Shown piece by piece: positions 35,699 to 44,705 of a DNA stretch of 56,058 nt. Numbering within the stretch: the first letter of the stretch is position 1; each line of letters starts with the position of its first letter. Made by a program: the position numbers and the translations under genes. This DNA is from an uncultured Spartobacteria bacterium (GTDB taxonomy: Bacteria; Verrucomicrobiota; Verrucomicrobiia; Chthoniobacterales; JAATET01). A model generated the notes under the pieces. It saw only the letters and a list, made by a program, of their open reading frames with translations, ran no database searches and was not told where the DNA came from. Where the stretch lies: the NCBI GenBank assembly GCA_937901895.1, contig CALGTD010000188.1, positions 1 through 56,058 of the forward strand, in the 5' to 3' direction.

Positions 35699-37936
35699 AT
35701 GAAGTCCGGATTTCACCTCCTGAAATGTGCGCTAGTGTCGACCTTTGCAGTCGGCGGAGCGCATCTCTCCCAAGCGGCTGACGCACAATGGATTCTGCCG
35801 CCCGATCCCGAAGGGGGATCGTTTACCGACGGCGACAACTGGGATACCGGTCTCGTTCCCGGGGTTGGCGAAAACGCGATTATTGGAAATGGCGGCACGG
35901 CCAATGTTGGGGAAGACGACGAGGTTACCATTCTCAGCCTCCGGGTGAACAACGGCACCGTTAATCAGACGGGGGGCTCGTTGGCCACCGAGGCGGTTGA
36001 AGGGATTGATGACGCACCGACGTTCTTCATTGGTGGCTTGAGCGGTGAAACCGGCAGCTATAATGCCTCCGGCACTTCCCTGTTGTCGGGAGGGCGGATC
36101 TTTGTCGGCAGCGGAGGGGGAACCGGCGTCCTGACGCTTTCCGAGGAAGCCTCCTATATTGGCAATCCCGGCCGTGTGACGCGTATTGCCGATGGCGTGG
36201 GTTCGAACGGCACGCTGAATGTTACGGACGAGGTGCAGTGGACGACCAACGACTGGATGATCGTCGGCAGCGGCGGAACCGGAACCCTGAATCTTTCGGG
36301 AACGACCGCGTCCATGACCGTGAACGGAAATGCCTATGTGGGTGACCTTGGTGGAAACGGCACGCTGAACGCCTCTGGCGGCGCCACACTGACCTCTGGG
36401 GACTTCCATGTGGGAACCGGCGGAAGCACGGGCACGCTGCACGCGTCGGATTCAGCAAAGCTGAATACGGCGAATTTCCTTGTGGGAACCGGCGGAAGCA
36501 CGGGCGACGCGACCATCACGGGCTCGGCATCCGTAACCGCCGTCGGAGATTTCTTCGTCGGCAACGGAGTCGGCAGTGAGGGCACTTTTGTGCTTCAGGA
36601 AAATGCCAAGGCCTCCTCTTCCTCATGGGTGGTCATTGGCCGCACCGGAGGAACCGGAACGATGACCCTCGAGGGCTCGTCGGAATTCATCAAGACCGGC
36701 GGAGGTCAATTCTCCGTCGGAAATGGTTGGACCACCGCCAGTAACGGAACGCTCACCATTCGGGACAGTGCGTTGCTCGACATCCAGAGCGGCGAACTCT
36801 GGATCGGCGCTGAAGGCGACTCCAACACGGTGGGTGAAATGAATGTCGAAGGCGGGACCGTTAAAGCCATCAGCTGGGTGGCCGTCGGCCGCAACCACAC
36901 CAGCGGAACGCTGAACATCTCCGGCGGTGTGTTCAACGTTTTGGCCACCGGCACCTTTGCCAACGGAGACCTGGGGAACTTCACCATGGAAGGCAGCGCC
37001 GAGGTGAATGCCGTGGTGAATCAGAGCGGGGGCACCTTCAACAACCTCGGCTCCGATACGATCATTGGCGAAACCAACGAGAGCGTGGCGGTTTGGAACG
37101 CCACCGGCGGCGTCTCGAATCACAACGTGCTTCGCTTCGGCGGAAAGTCGGGCAGCCTCGGAACGATGAATATCAGTGATGGCGCCGTGGTGAACACGAA
37201 CAAGATCTATGTGTCTTCCGATGGGGGCAGCACGGGTCAGCTCAACCTCAACGGTGGCACGCTGACCACGAACTTCGTGGAAAAAGGCGCTGGTTCCGGC
37301 GGTGTTACCTTCAACGGCGGCGTGCTCAAGGCGAGTGAAACTTCCGACGCGTTGTTCATCCGGGATTTCCAGGCCGGAGATCTTGTGATCGCCGAGGGTG
37401 GCTTGAAGATCCATACGAATGGCCGCGCCATCGAGATTGGCGACACGCTTGTCGGTAACGGCGCCGATGGCGGTCTCACGAAGCTGGGTGCTGGCACGCT
37501 CACGCTGTCGGGGATGCACAGCTACGAAGGGTCAACGATCCTGAGTGAGGGTGCGCTCATCGTGTCCGGCACGTTGCTGGATTCCGCCTGGCTGGGAGCC
37601 GCAGAGGGAACGGAACTGACGATCGGTTCCGTTGTGGCCCTGAACGAGAACATCATCCTCGCACTCGATGGCGGATCGACGATCACCCTCGATTTTTCGG
37701 ATGCCGCGACGATTGGCTCGCTTCTCCTCGACGGCAACATCATGGAGACCGGCACCTATGATCTCGCAGCCCTCGAGGCTCTTGGGGAAACCTACAACGT
37801 GACATTCGAGGGTCTCGATGCGACCACCGGATTGGTTGTGACGACGGCGGTTCCTGAACCGTCCACCGTCGCGCTGGCGATCGTGGGCCTCGGCGGGGCT
37901 TTCCTCCTGCGCCGTCGCGCGCTCGCCGGAAAGTAA
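35699..37936 (+). CDS. Large PEP-CTERM autotransporter-like beta-helix surface protein
   Basis: A 745-residue exported protein, the largest of the four PEP-CTERM proteins here. It has a signal peptide (HLLKCALVSTFAVGGAHLSQ, then AADA), followed by a long Gly/Thr/Ser/Asn-rich repeat region. Units of about 24 residues recur: FxVGTGGSTGTLxxSxSAxL and similar. A PATR-like segment (GGLTKLGAGTLTLSG, then STILSEGALIVSGTLL) comes near residues 590-625. It ends with VPEPSTVALAIVGLGGAFLL and RRRALAGK, a canonical PEP-CTERM tail. The same layout (GG-repeats, PATR, PEP-CTERM) occurs in the first PEP-CTERM gene of the window, so the two are distant paralogues. Expected to be a structural surface or matrix protein; no catalytic domain. 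A strong intrinsic terminator follows. Confidence 0.88.
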   Translation: MKSGFHLLKCALVSTFAVGGAHLSQAADAQWILPPDPEGGSFTDGDNWDTGLVPGVGENAIIGNGGTANVGEDDEVTILSLRVNNGTVNQTGGSLATEAVEGIDDAPTFFIGGLSGETGSYNASGTSLLSGGRIFVGSGGGTGVLTLSEEASYIGNPGRVTRIADGVGSNGTLNVTDEVQWTTNDWMIVGSGGTGTLNLSGTTASMTVNGNAYVGDLGGNGTLNASGGATLTSGDFHVGTGGSTGTLHASDSAKLNTANFLVGTGGSTGDATITGSASVTAVGDFFVGNGVGSEGTFVLQENAKASSSSWVVIGRTGGTGTMTLEGSSEFIKTGGGQFSVGNGWTTASNGTLTIRDSALLDIQSGELWIGAEGDSNTVGEMNVEGGTVKAISWVAVGRNHTSGTLNISGGVFNVLATGTFANGDLGNFTMEGSAEVNAVVNQSGGTFNNLGSDTIIGETNESVAVWNATGGVSNHNVLRFGGKSGSLGTMNISDGAVVNTNKIYVSSDGGSTGQLNLNGGTLTTNFVEKGAGSGGVTFNGGVLKASETSDALFIRDFQAGDLVIAEGGLKIHTNGRAIEIGDTLVGNGADGGLTKLGAGTLTLSGMHSYEGSTILSEGALIVSGTLLDSAWLGAAEGTELTIGSVVALNENIILALDGGSTITLDFSDAATIGSLLLDGNIMETGTYDLAALEALGETYNVTFEGLDATTGLVVTTAVPEPSTVALAIVGLGGAFLLRRRALAGK
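36410..36505 (+). repeat. Direct repeat with 72-bp period inside the beta-helix gene
   Basis: An exact 24-base segment encoding VGTGGSTG occurs at 36410-36433 and again at 36482-36505. The 72-bp offset is 24 codons, which equals one turn-unit of the coding repeat, so the DNA repeat reflects the protein's beta-helix coil and recent unit duplication. Confidence 0.75.
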
Positions 37937-37958
37937 GACAGGTTCCAACACTTCGTTT

Positions 37959-37988
37959 AACCGCCCATCCGGAAACGGATGGGCGGTT
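37959..37988 (+). terminator. Intrinsic terminator after PEP-CTERM gene
   Basis: A perfect 13-bp stem (AACCGCCCATCCG paired with CGGATGGGCGGTT) closed by a GAAA tetraloop at 37972-37975, starting 22 bp past the stop codon. The stem ends in TTT and the following bases are TGCATTTCG, a modest T-rich tail. It should end the PEP-CTERM transcript and separate it from the protease gene 54 bp further on. Confidence 0.85.
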
Positions 37989-38042
37989 TGCATTTCGGGT
38001 GCTCCCACTTGCAGGCGCAGCAGCGATGTGCTGACTTGAGGC

Positions 38043-39095
38043 ATGCGCGCATTTGTCGTTGTGACCGGGCTCGTTGTGGGCTGTGCGCTTGCGGAGATCG
38101 ATACCGGGGATGCGCTGCGCGCGACGGTGACGATCCAGACGCCCCGCGGCGGGGGAAGTGGTTTCCTCGCGGAGTTCGACGGCCGGACGTTCATCGTCAC
38201 CAACCAGCATGTTGTGCAGGGAGTGGCGGCGAGGGATGTGCGGATCTCGTTTTCTGATGGTCAGCCGTGTCGTCCGTTTGCCGCAGAGGTCGCAACGGGA
38301 GGGCCGCTCGATCTCATTCGACTGGAGGTGAAGGCCGACCGGAAGCCGCTGCAGATCTCCGCGCGGACGGTGAAGGTCGGAGATGCGGTGTGTGCGGTGG
38401 GCAATTCGCTCGCCGCCGGCGTCATCACCGCCAGCGAGGGCAAGGTGCTCGGTGCCGGTGCGTTGGATATCGAGACGGACTGCGAGTTTGTCCCGGGGAA
38501 CTCGGGCGGGCCGCTCATCGATGCGGAAGGACACGTCATCGGCACGCCGACGAGGTTGCTCTTTGGCGACCGCAGCGGGTTGTCGAAAGGCACGCGCTAC
38601 GAGAAACCCCGCAGGTTTTCCACGGCCATCCGGCCCGAGCAAAAATGGCTGCCCGTGCGGGACTGGAAGGATTTCATGACGGTGAGCGCAGAGATCGCCG
38701 CGGCATTCGATTTCCAGCGCGAGGTGGGGGAAATCATGCAGCGCCTGGTGATCGGGGGAAATCTGGAGTCCCTGGAGCCTTCGGATCCGCGGGTGGGGGA
38801 GGCGATCAGTGCGTTCGCGCGCCTTCTCCAGCGATTCAACAAGATGTCGGGAGCCCGCCCGACTGCGGCGGACGCGCAGCGAAACAACACCATCCTTGGT
38901 CAGGCCTACCGCACTGCGTTCAACAAGCTGTGCGAGGCATCCGACACCCGCATCTCCCGCCTCGAAAGCTTGAAGGTTCCGCCGGAGTGGGGATGGCTCG
39001 TTGCGGAAAAGCAACGGGCGGAGGAGGAAATGCGTGCGATGCGCAAATACCTCGACCAGGAGAGCGAAAAGACGCCGGCGTTCTTCCGAAACTGA
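38043..39095 (+). CDS. Secreted trypsin-like serine protease
   Basis: A 350-residue exported protease. A short signal peptide (MRAFVVVTGLVVGCALA) precedes a chymotrypsin-fold domain of about 200 residues with the complete triad His56 (VTNQHVV), Asp90 (GPLDLIRL) and Ser154 (PGNSGGPL). This pattern is of the DegP/HtrA-like or trypsin_2 type, but no PDZ domain follows. The C-terminal 140 residues are instead helical and charged (REVGEIMQRLVIGGNLESLE, ending in EEEMRAMRKYLDQESEK) and have no recognised family. It stands 106 bp behind the terminator of the PEP-CTERM gene. Substrate unknown. Confidence 0.88.
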   Translation: MRAFVVVTGLVVGCALAEIDTGDALRATVTIQTPRGGGSGFLAEFDGRTFIVTNQHVVQGVAARDVRISFSDGQPCRPFAAEVATGGPLDLIRLEVKADRKPLQISARTVKVGDAVCAVGNSLAAGVITASEGKVLGAGALDIETDCEFVPGNSGGPLIDAEGHVIGTPTRLLFGDRSGLSKGTRYEKPRRFSTAIRPEQKWLPVRDWKDFMTVSAEIAAAFDFQREVGEIMQRLVIGGNLESLEPSDPRVGEAISAFARLLQRFNKMSGARPTAADAQRNNTILGQAYRTAFNKLCEASDTRISRLESLKVPPEWGWLVAEKQRAEEEMRAMRKYLDQESEKTPAFFRN

Positions 39096-39221
39096 GTTTT
39101 GCTGTGCGTCATCTCTGTGCGCGGGCCTCGAAGAAATTCTTGCCGGTCGAGGACGCGGATTCTAGGTTTCGGTTTCGCGATCCAGCGTGTTCCGCTCAGT
39201 CTTCCATCCCAGAATTTGACC

Positions 39222-42047
39222 GTGCCTTCAGTTTTCGGTTTCGCCCGCATCGTTTTCGCCGTCCTGTTTGTTGCCTTTGCCGCATCAACCTCGCTGCGCG
39301 CGCAGACCTTTACCCAGGACCTGGATCGGGCATGGTCGTCTTACAGCCAGGGCAAATACGCCGAGGCGCTGGAGCAGTTCAACAACTTCGTCCGCACCTA
39401 CGAGAACGACCCGCAATTCGCGGAGGTGAACCCGCGGGTTCGCTATCTCATTGCCCTCGCACTGGTGCGACTGGGGAGATGGAACGAGGTCATCGCCGCG
39501 GTGGATGCCTCCGAGCGGGCTCCGGGCAAGCGCGAGGACGCATGGGCTGACGAACTGACGTTCTGGAAGGGCGTGGCGCTCCTGCGCACGGGGCAGCCGG
39601 CTGAGGCAAGAAAGGTCTTCGAAGGTTACCTCACGCGGTATGGCAACTCCCCCAAGGCGGCCACCGCCAGGATGCTGCTCGCGCTTTCCATGATCCAGGC
39701 CGAGCAGTGGGCCGATGCGGCGAAGCTCCTCCAGTCCTTGCGTCGCTCCGCCTCGGGCGTGATGTGGGGACGCTATCTCCTGCTCGAGACTCTTGCGCGG
39801 ACCAATGCCGGCGAGCTAGATGCCGCCCTTGCACTCGTGGACGAGGGCCATCGCAACTGGCGCCGGATGGCGCAGATCACGGCGTTCGAGTTGCTTGCCG
39901 TGCAGCTCGCCGAAAAACTCCTCGAGGAGGAGGACAAGAGCAAGGCGATCCTCTGTCTCATCCGCATCCAGTCCCGGGACGAACTCCTCAAACTTCAGGA
40001 TGAGCAGATCGCCCAGCTCGAGCGCTACCTCGCCGCGCTCGAAAAGCGGGATCCCGACGGCGTCGAGACGTTGATGACCCACGGCCTCGTCGAGCAGGTC
40101 AAGAAGGAGCGTGAGAACTTCGAAGCGATTCCGAACTTTGACTCGTCGGTCCGCTTCCGGATGGCCCAGGCGTTTCTGGATCAGGGCCGCTATCGCGAGA
40201 CGGCCTACGTTTTGGAAAACATGCTCGATGAGCTGCCGCCCGACCCGATCGTCGAGCAGGGGACCGAGACCCTCGTGCAGTGCTACGTCGAGATCGGACG
40301 CTGGGACAAGGTGATCGAGGTGGCGGACAAGTTTCTGGAGAAATACCCGCAGTCGGAGGGCGTTCCGCGCGTGTTGATCCAGAAGGGACTCGCCCTGCAG
40401 GAGAACAACCAGCTCGCAGAGGCCGAGAAGGTCTTCGACGAGTTTCTGGATAAATATCCAAGCAGCGACCTCGCCGGCAACGCCTCCTTTCTGCGCGGGT
40501 TCAATTCCATTCTTGAGGAGCGGTTCGATGTCGCGGAGAAGCGCTTCAAGGAGACGCTCGAGAAATATCCGAACAGCCCGATCGCGGAAAATGCGCTGTT
40601 CTGGATTGCGCAGGCCGAGTCGATGGGGCGTCAGCATGATCTCGCGGTGCCCGCCTACGAGGCCTACCTGAAGAAATATCCGAAGGGTCAGTTCGCGACT
40701 GAGGCGAAATACCGTCACGCCTTCTCGCTTTATGGATTGAAGGATTACGAGAAGGCGATCCCGGAACTGACGGCATTCATCGAGGAAAACCCCAACGATC
40801 CGAACAGCTCCGAGGCACGACTGCTGCTGGGCGACGCGTATTTCGCGCGCAACGAATACCAGAAGGCGATCGATACCCTCATGGCCGTGCCCAAGGCAGG
40901 CGATGGCTATCGTGAGGAAGCCTTCTTCAAGGTCGCCAAATACTACAAGCTCGCCGAGGAGCCGAAGAACCTGCGGGACCTCATGGCGAAGTTCCAGAAC
41001 GAGTTCCCGGAAAGCGCGCGACTCGCGGAGGCGGTTTACACCGAAGGGGCGTCCTATGCCGGTGAGCCGGAGAAGCAGACGGAGATTTTCACGACAGCGA
41101 TCGACCGCTTCGGGGACGATCCACAGCAGTGGGGAGTCGCCGACATGATGGCGGAACTCGTGAAACTCGGCCGGACGAATGGCACGGAAGCGGAAGTGGT
41201 CCGGAAGTTCACGGAGTTGCGGGACACCGCGAAGTCCAAGGGGCAGCGCGCGATGGAACTCAACGCCTCGTGGGGTCTTGCGACCGCGCTTCGCGACAGC
41301 GACCCCGCCGCGGCGGATCAGGCGCTTTTTGCCGCGGCTCCGCTGCTGAAGCTCGACGTGGACAATCCGCGCATCGCGTTTGAGATCGCCGACGCGTTTC
41401 AGCGCACCGGCCAGACCGGCGAGGCCGTCAAGATCTACAAGGAGATCCGTCGCTGGAATCCCGTTTCCCCGCTCAACCAGAATGTCTTCGCAAACCTTGG
41501 CCTGATCGCGTTCAACGAGGGCAATTTCGACGACGCCCGCATGTGGTTCCGTCGCTATTTCGAGGAGACGCCTGGGTTCGTGCAGCTCGGTCTTGTTTCG
41601 CTGAAATCCGCGGAACTCGAGCGCAAGGCCGGCAACCTCGACCGTGCGATCGAACTCTACGATAATGTGCTGCGTGAGAAGAAGGTGGGCCGTCGCGAGA
41701 AGGCGGAGGCTCTTCTTGCCTTGGGTGAGATTCAACTCGAACGCAAGAAGCCCGACCTCGCCGTGCCCTATCTCCAGCGCATTTACATTCTCTACGGAGC
41801 GTTTCCAGATCTCGTCGCGCAGGCGTATCTCCTCAGCGGAAAAGCGTTCGAGGAACTCAAGGACCGGCTTGCCGCGGCCCGCACGTATGTCGAGATGTTG
41901 AACAATCCGGACATTACCGAGGAGAAATTCTCCGCCGAGCGCGCGGAGGCGAAGAAACGCCTCGATGCTCTTCCTGCCGATGTCCGCTCCCAGGCGGAGG
42001 CCGCATGGAAGGCTGAGGAGGAGAGCTTGAAGCAGAAAGGAGCATGA
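39222..42047 (+). CDS. Large periplasmic TPR protein heading an ExbB/ExbD operon
   Basis: A roughly 941-residue exported protein. I chose a GTG start directly in front of the signal peptide (residues 2-26, ending ASTSLRAQ); an in-frame upstream ATG at 39099 would put 41 basic residues before it, and no strong ribosome site decides. The protein consists almost wholly of tandem TPR units: for example SSYSQGKYAEALEQFNNFVR, LQENNQLAEAEKVFDEFLDK, NPNDPNSSEARLLLGDAYFA. These resemble the BamD/YbgF type that handle envelope cargo. It overlaps the next gene by four bases, and the ExbB and two ExbD genes follow within 1 kb, so it is probably the periplasmic partner of that motor. Confidence 0.87.
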   Translation: MPSVFGFARIVFAVLFVAFAASTSLRAQTFTQDLDRAWSSYSQGKYAEALEQFNNFVRTYENDPQFAEVNPRVRYLIALALVRLGRWNEVIAAVDASERAPGKREDAWADELTFWKGVALLRTGQPAEARKVFEGYLTRYGNSPKAATARMLLALSMIQAEQWADAAKLLQSLRRSASGVMWGRYLLLETLARTNAGELDAALALVDEGHRNWRRMAQITAFELLAVQLAEKLLEEEDKSKAILCLIRIQSRDELLKLQDEQIAQLERYLAALEKRDPDGVETLMTHGLVEQVKKERENFEAIPNFDSSVRFRMAQAFLDQGRYRETAYVLENMLDELPPDPIVEQGTETLVQCYVEIGRWDKVIEVADKFLEKYPQSEGVPRVLIQKGLALQENNQLAEAEKVFDEFLDKYPSSDLAGNASFLRGFNSILEERFDVAEKRFKETLEKYPNSPIAENALFWIAQAESMGRQHDLAVPAYEAYLKKYPKGQFATEAKYRHAFSLYGLKDYEKAIPELTAFIEENPNDPNSSEARLLLGDAYFARNEYQKAIDTLMAVPKAGDGYREEAFFKVAKYYKLAEEPKNLRDLMAKFQNEFPESARLAEAVYTEGASYAGEPEKQTEIFTTAIDRFGDDPQQWGVADMMAELVKLGRTNGTEAEVVRKFTELRDTAKSKGQRAMELNASWGLATALRDSDPAAADQALFAAAPLLKLDVDNPRIAFEIADAFQRTGQTGEAVKIYKEIRRWNPVSPLNQNVFANLGLIAFNEGNFDDARMWFRRYFEETPGFVQLGLVSLKSAELERKAGNLDRAIELYDNVLREKKVGRREKAEALLALGEIQLERKKPDLAVPYLQRIYILYGAFPDLVAQAYLLSGKAFEELKDRLAAARTYVEMLNNPDITEEKFSAERAEAKKRLDALPADVRSQAEAAWKAEEESLKQKGA

Positions 42048-42940
42048 TGCGGCGCATTCTTTCATTCCTCACCGCGGCTCTTGCCGTGCCGGCCGCGTTT
42101 TCCGCGGAGCCCCCTCCGCAGGACGTGATCACGTCGACCGCCGGCGTGACCATGAGTGGCACTCTCACCGGTCGCACCGACACCGGGGTCGAACTTCGCA
42201 GCCAGTCCCCGACGGGTGCGGTTGTCACCCAGGTGGTGCCGCTCGACAATATCGAGCGCATCGATTTCGCCAACGCCGACAAACTCCAGGAGGAGATTGC
42301 GAAGACTACGAAGGCGGATGCCCGCCGCATGCTTCAGCGCTGGCGCCAGGACGAGAAGTTCATCGATATTCCCGAATCCCCCGCAGGAGCCGTGGGCGTG
42401 CGCACCGCGCAGCTTCTGCTCGAAGCCGGAGGCACCGAGAACGTCCGCACGGCAGGCGAAATTCTTCAAACGATCACCGACAAGGCGTGGAGCGTCGTCG
42501 ACAAGGATCGCGCAAAGGCGTTGACCATCGAATCCCTCCGGAACGCCGGAAAGGTCGAGGAGGCGGAGAAGGCGGCCCGAGAGTATCTCTCCGGAGATGC
42601 CAGCGCCGAGGGTAAGGCTGAGGTCAGCTATTACCTGGCGCTCGTGCTTGCCGACAAATACCGGATCTTCATCGAGGACAACCCGCGCTGGCAGCACGAC
42701 CCCTACATGCGCCCGCAGCGCCAGCGGCTTTACAACGAGGTGCTGGACAATTTTCTGGCGTCCTACCTGCAGTATGGAGCCCCGCCGGAGATCACGCCAA
42801 AAAGCCTGCTTTCCAGCGTCACCTTTCTCGACAAATATGGCGAGCACGACGAGGCCGTCGCGATTGCCCAGGATTTGACCACCGTCTTCGGAACTTCCCC
42901 GGAAGCCGCCGAGGCGAAGAAGTTCCTAGAAAACAACTAA
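42044..42940 (+). CDS. Exported helical repeat protein between TPR protein and ExbB
   Basis: A 298-residue protein with a signal peptide (MMRRILSFLTAALAVPAAFS). The first mature 60 residues look like a small beta domain (ITSTAGVTMSGTLTGRTDTG), the rest like TPR-type helices (KALTIESLRNAGKVEEAEKA, YYLALVLADKYRIFIEDNPR). Start overlaps the previous TPR gene (ATGATG, so either Met is possible). It lies 16 bp before exbB. The pairing suggests it binds the large TPR protein or the ExbD periplasmic domains, an inference from order. No named family is recognised. Confidence 0.8.
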   Translation: MMRRILSFLTAALAVPAAFSAEPPPQDVITSTAGVTMSGTLTGRTDTGVELRSQSPTGAVVTQVVPLDNIERIDFANADKLQEEIAKTTKADARRMLQRWRQDEKFIDIPESPAGAVGVRTAQLLLEAGGTENVRTAGEILQTITDKAWSVVDKDRAKALTIESLRNAGKVEEAEKAAREYLSGDASAEGKAEVSYYLALVLADKYRIFIEDNPRWQHDPYMRPQRQRLYNEVLDNFLASYLQYGAPPEITPKSLLSSVTFLDKYGEHDEAVAIAQDLTTVFGTSPEAAEAKKFLENN

Positions 42941-42956
42941 CCCACGCACCGACTCC

Positions 42957-43790
42957 ATGTTGCCAATCCACAAACATCGTTCCGCCCCGCTCGCCATTGT
43001 GAGCCGGGGATTGATGACAGCCGTTCTTCTGGCCCCGCTGCTTGCGGGCGCTCAGGAAGAGGGGGTGACCGAAGGTGCCGGAGCCGTGAAGGAAAAGACC
43101 CTGCTCGACACGTTCCTTACCGGCGGTCCGCTGATGTGGCCGATCCTTCTCTGCTCGATCGGAACGCTCGCGGTGGCCGTTTACTGCTTCCTCCGGATCA
43201 ACAAGAAGAAGCTGATGCCGCGGGAGGAGGTTGAGGCGGTCGGGCAGTTCATGGAACAGCGCGACGCCGCGGGTGCCTACAGCTATTGCCACGGTCGGCC
43301 GAGCGCGTTCTGCACCACGATGAGTTCGGCGCTCCTGAAGGTGAACTTCGAGCGCGATCTGGCGAACAAGGCGTCGATGGAGCAGGCTGCGGGCGAGACG
43401 CTCTCCAATGAGGAGACCAAGCTCATGCTCTGGGTGAACTACCTCAACGTCTTCGCGACCATCGGCCCCATGCTCGGTCTTCTCGGAACGGTTACCGGTA
43501 TGATCCAGAGCTTCGACATGCTTGCTGCCGGAAAGAGCGAGCCGTCGGATCTCGCAGGCGGCATCGGTGAGGCGATGATCACCACCGCGGGCGGCCTTAT
43601 CGTCGGCATTCCGGCCATGTTCTTTTACTTCTACTTCCGGAATCTGCTGTCCATCGCGATTGCCGACATGCAGAAGCGAGTGACCTTCATGATCGATCTT
43701 CTTTCCGGAGAGTTGAAGCTCGAGGGGGCGCAGCACGACTACGCGGAGCTCGCGCAGGAGGCCGGCGAGGGCGGCGCTCCGCAGAGCTGA
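42957..43790 (+). CDS. ExbB/TolQ/MotA family proton channel
   Basis: A 277-residue inner-membrane protein of the MotA/TolQ/ExbB family, which with ExbD forms a proton-motive-force-driven motor. A signal-like N-terminus (residues 17-31) is followed by one helix (about 55-78) and two further helices: the conserved stretches NYLNVFATIGPMLGLLGTVT (residues 160-179) and AMITTAGGLIVGIPAMFFYF hold the Thr/Gly-rich channel faces. It has a larger N-terminal part than E. coli ExbB. The two exbD genes follow. No TonB is encoded nearby. Confidence 0.93.
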   Translation: MLPIHKHRSAPLAIVSRGLMTAVLLAPLLAGAQEEGVTEGAGAVKEKTLLDTFLTGGPLMWPILLCSIGTLAVAVYCFLRINKKKLMPREEVEAVGQFMEQRDAAGAYSYCHGRPSAFCTTMSSALLKVNFERDLANKASMEQAAGETLSNEETKLMLWVNYLNVFATIGPMLGLLGTVTGMIQSFDMLAAGKSEPSDLAGGIGEAMITTAGGLIVGIPAMFFYFYFRNLLSIAIADMQKRVTFMIDLLSGELKLEGAQHDYAELAQEAGEGGAPQS

Positions 43791-43821
43791 TTCGGCGCGA
43801 ACCGCAGCGGAAGACCGTAAG

Positions 43822-44229
43822 ATGAAGATTCAGAAAAAGCAGGAGGACGAGGTCGGGTTCCAGCTGGCGCCCATGATCGACATGACCTTCCTGCTGCTCG
43901 TTTTCTTCATGGTGACCACCAAGATCAGCAAGGAGCAGATCAAGGTGGACATCAAACTGCCGCTGGCGAGCAACGGCATTCTGCCGGACGACCAGAGCAA
44001 CCGCGATATCATCAGCATCGATGGAAGCGGGCAGTATTTCATCGGGCAGCGTCCGGCGACAAAGGAGGAACTTGCCCAGCACCTGAAACGACGGTTCAAG
44101 GACAGTTCTCCGCTTCGCCTTTACGTGCGTGCCGACCAGGGAACCCCTGGCAAACAAATCAAGGAACTCATGCGAATGGCAGCCGAGGCTGGTGCGATCA
44201 ATGTGATCTTCGGAAGCTACCGCGACTGA
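43822..44229 (+). CDS. ExbD/TolR family protein, first copy
   Basis: A 135-residue single-span membrane protein. The essential transmembrane aspartate is Asp20 in APMIDMTFLLLVFFMVTT, matching ExbD Asp25 of E. coli. The periplasmic part (about 40-135) has the usual beta-alpha fold (LRLYVRADQGTPGKQIKELM). It lies 31 bp after exbB and 19 bp before a second exbD. Two ExbD paralogues per ExbB suggest a heteromeric stator. Confidence 0.93.
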   Translation: MKIQKKQEDEVGFQLAPMIDMTFLLLVFFMVTTKISKEQIKVDIKLPLASNGILPDDQSNRDIISIDGSGQYFIGQRPATKEELAQHLKRRFKDSSPLRLYVRADQGTPGKQIKELMRMAAEAGAINVIFGSYRD

Positions 44230-44248
44230 TCCGAATTTTCCTCCCGCC

Positions 44249-44689
44249 ATGGAACTCAAACGCCGCTACGTCCAGACCGTCGAGATGCAGATGGGCCCCA
44301 TGATCGACATGGTATTTCTGCTGCTCGTCTTTTTCATGGTGACGGCGAAACCGATCAAGCCGGAGAGCGACATCAATATGTCGCTGCCTGGCACCTTCGA
44401 GCAGTCTGAAAGCGTCGACATCCCCGACGAGCAGGTTGTGAGCGTGAAGTCCAACGGACTCGTCATCATTAACGACCAGCCGGTCGGAGAGCCCGGCGAC
44501 AAGCGCCTTGCACGCCTCATCCAGATTCTCGGCCGATTCAAGACTGCCGCCGATGCGAACAAGACGGAGGCGCTTGTGACCCTCGATGTCGAGGACGGGG
44601 CGCGCCATCAGCGGATCGTCGACGTGCTCAACGCCTGCGCCGAGGCCGGTGTGACCGGGGTGACGTTCAACGACACGTCCGAAGGCTGA
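44249..44689 (+). CDS. ExbD/TolR family protein, second copy
   Basis: A 146-residue ExbD-like protein with the transmembrane aspartate Asp20 (GPMIDMVFLLLVFFMVTA) and a periplasmic domain from about residue 45 to the end (EALVTLDVEDGARHQRIVDV). It is distinct from the first copy in the periplasmic part but nearly identical in the helix. It is the last gene of the TPR-ExbB-ExbD-ExbD operon; 16 bp separate its end from the convergent LysR gene. Confidence 0.93.
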   Translation: MELKRRYVQTVEMQMGPMIDMVFLLLVFFMVTAKPIKPESDINMSLPGTFEQSESVDIPDEQVVSVKSNGLVIINDQPVGEPGDKRLARLIQILGRFKTAADANKTEALVTLDVEDGARHQRIVDVLNACAEAGVTGVTFNDTSEG

Positions 44690-44705
44690 CGTTCGCTGCC
44701 GGGGG

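Noticed and set aside
36300..37300. Repetitive DNA that might suggest a CRISPR or satellite array
   Set aside because: The repeats are in frame within a beta-helix coding sequence and vary in spacing and sequence as protein repeats do; no constant repeat-spacer pattern.
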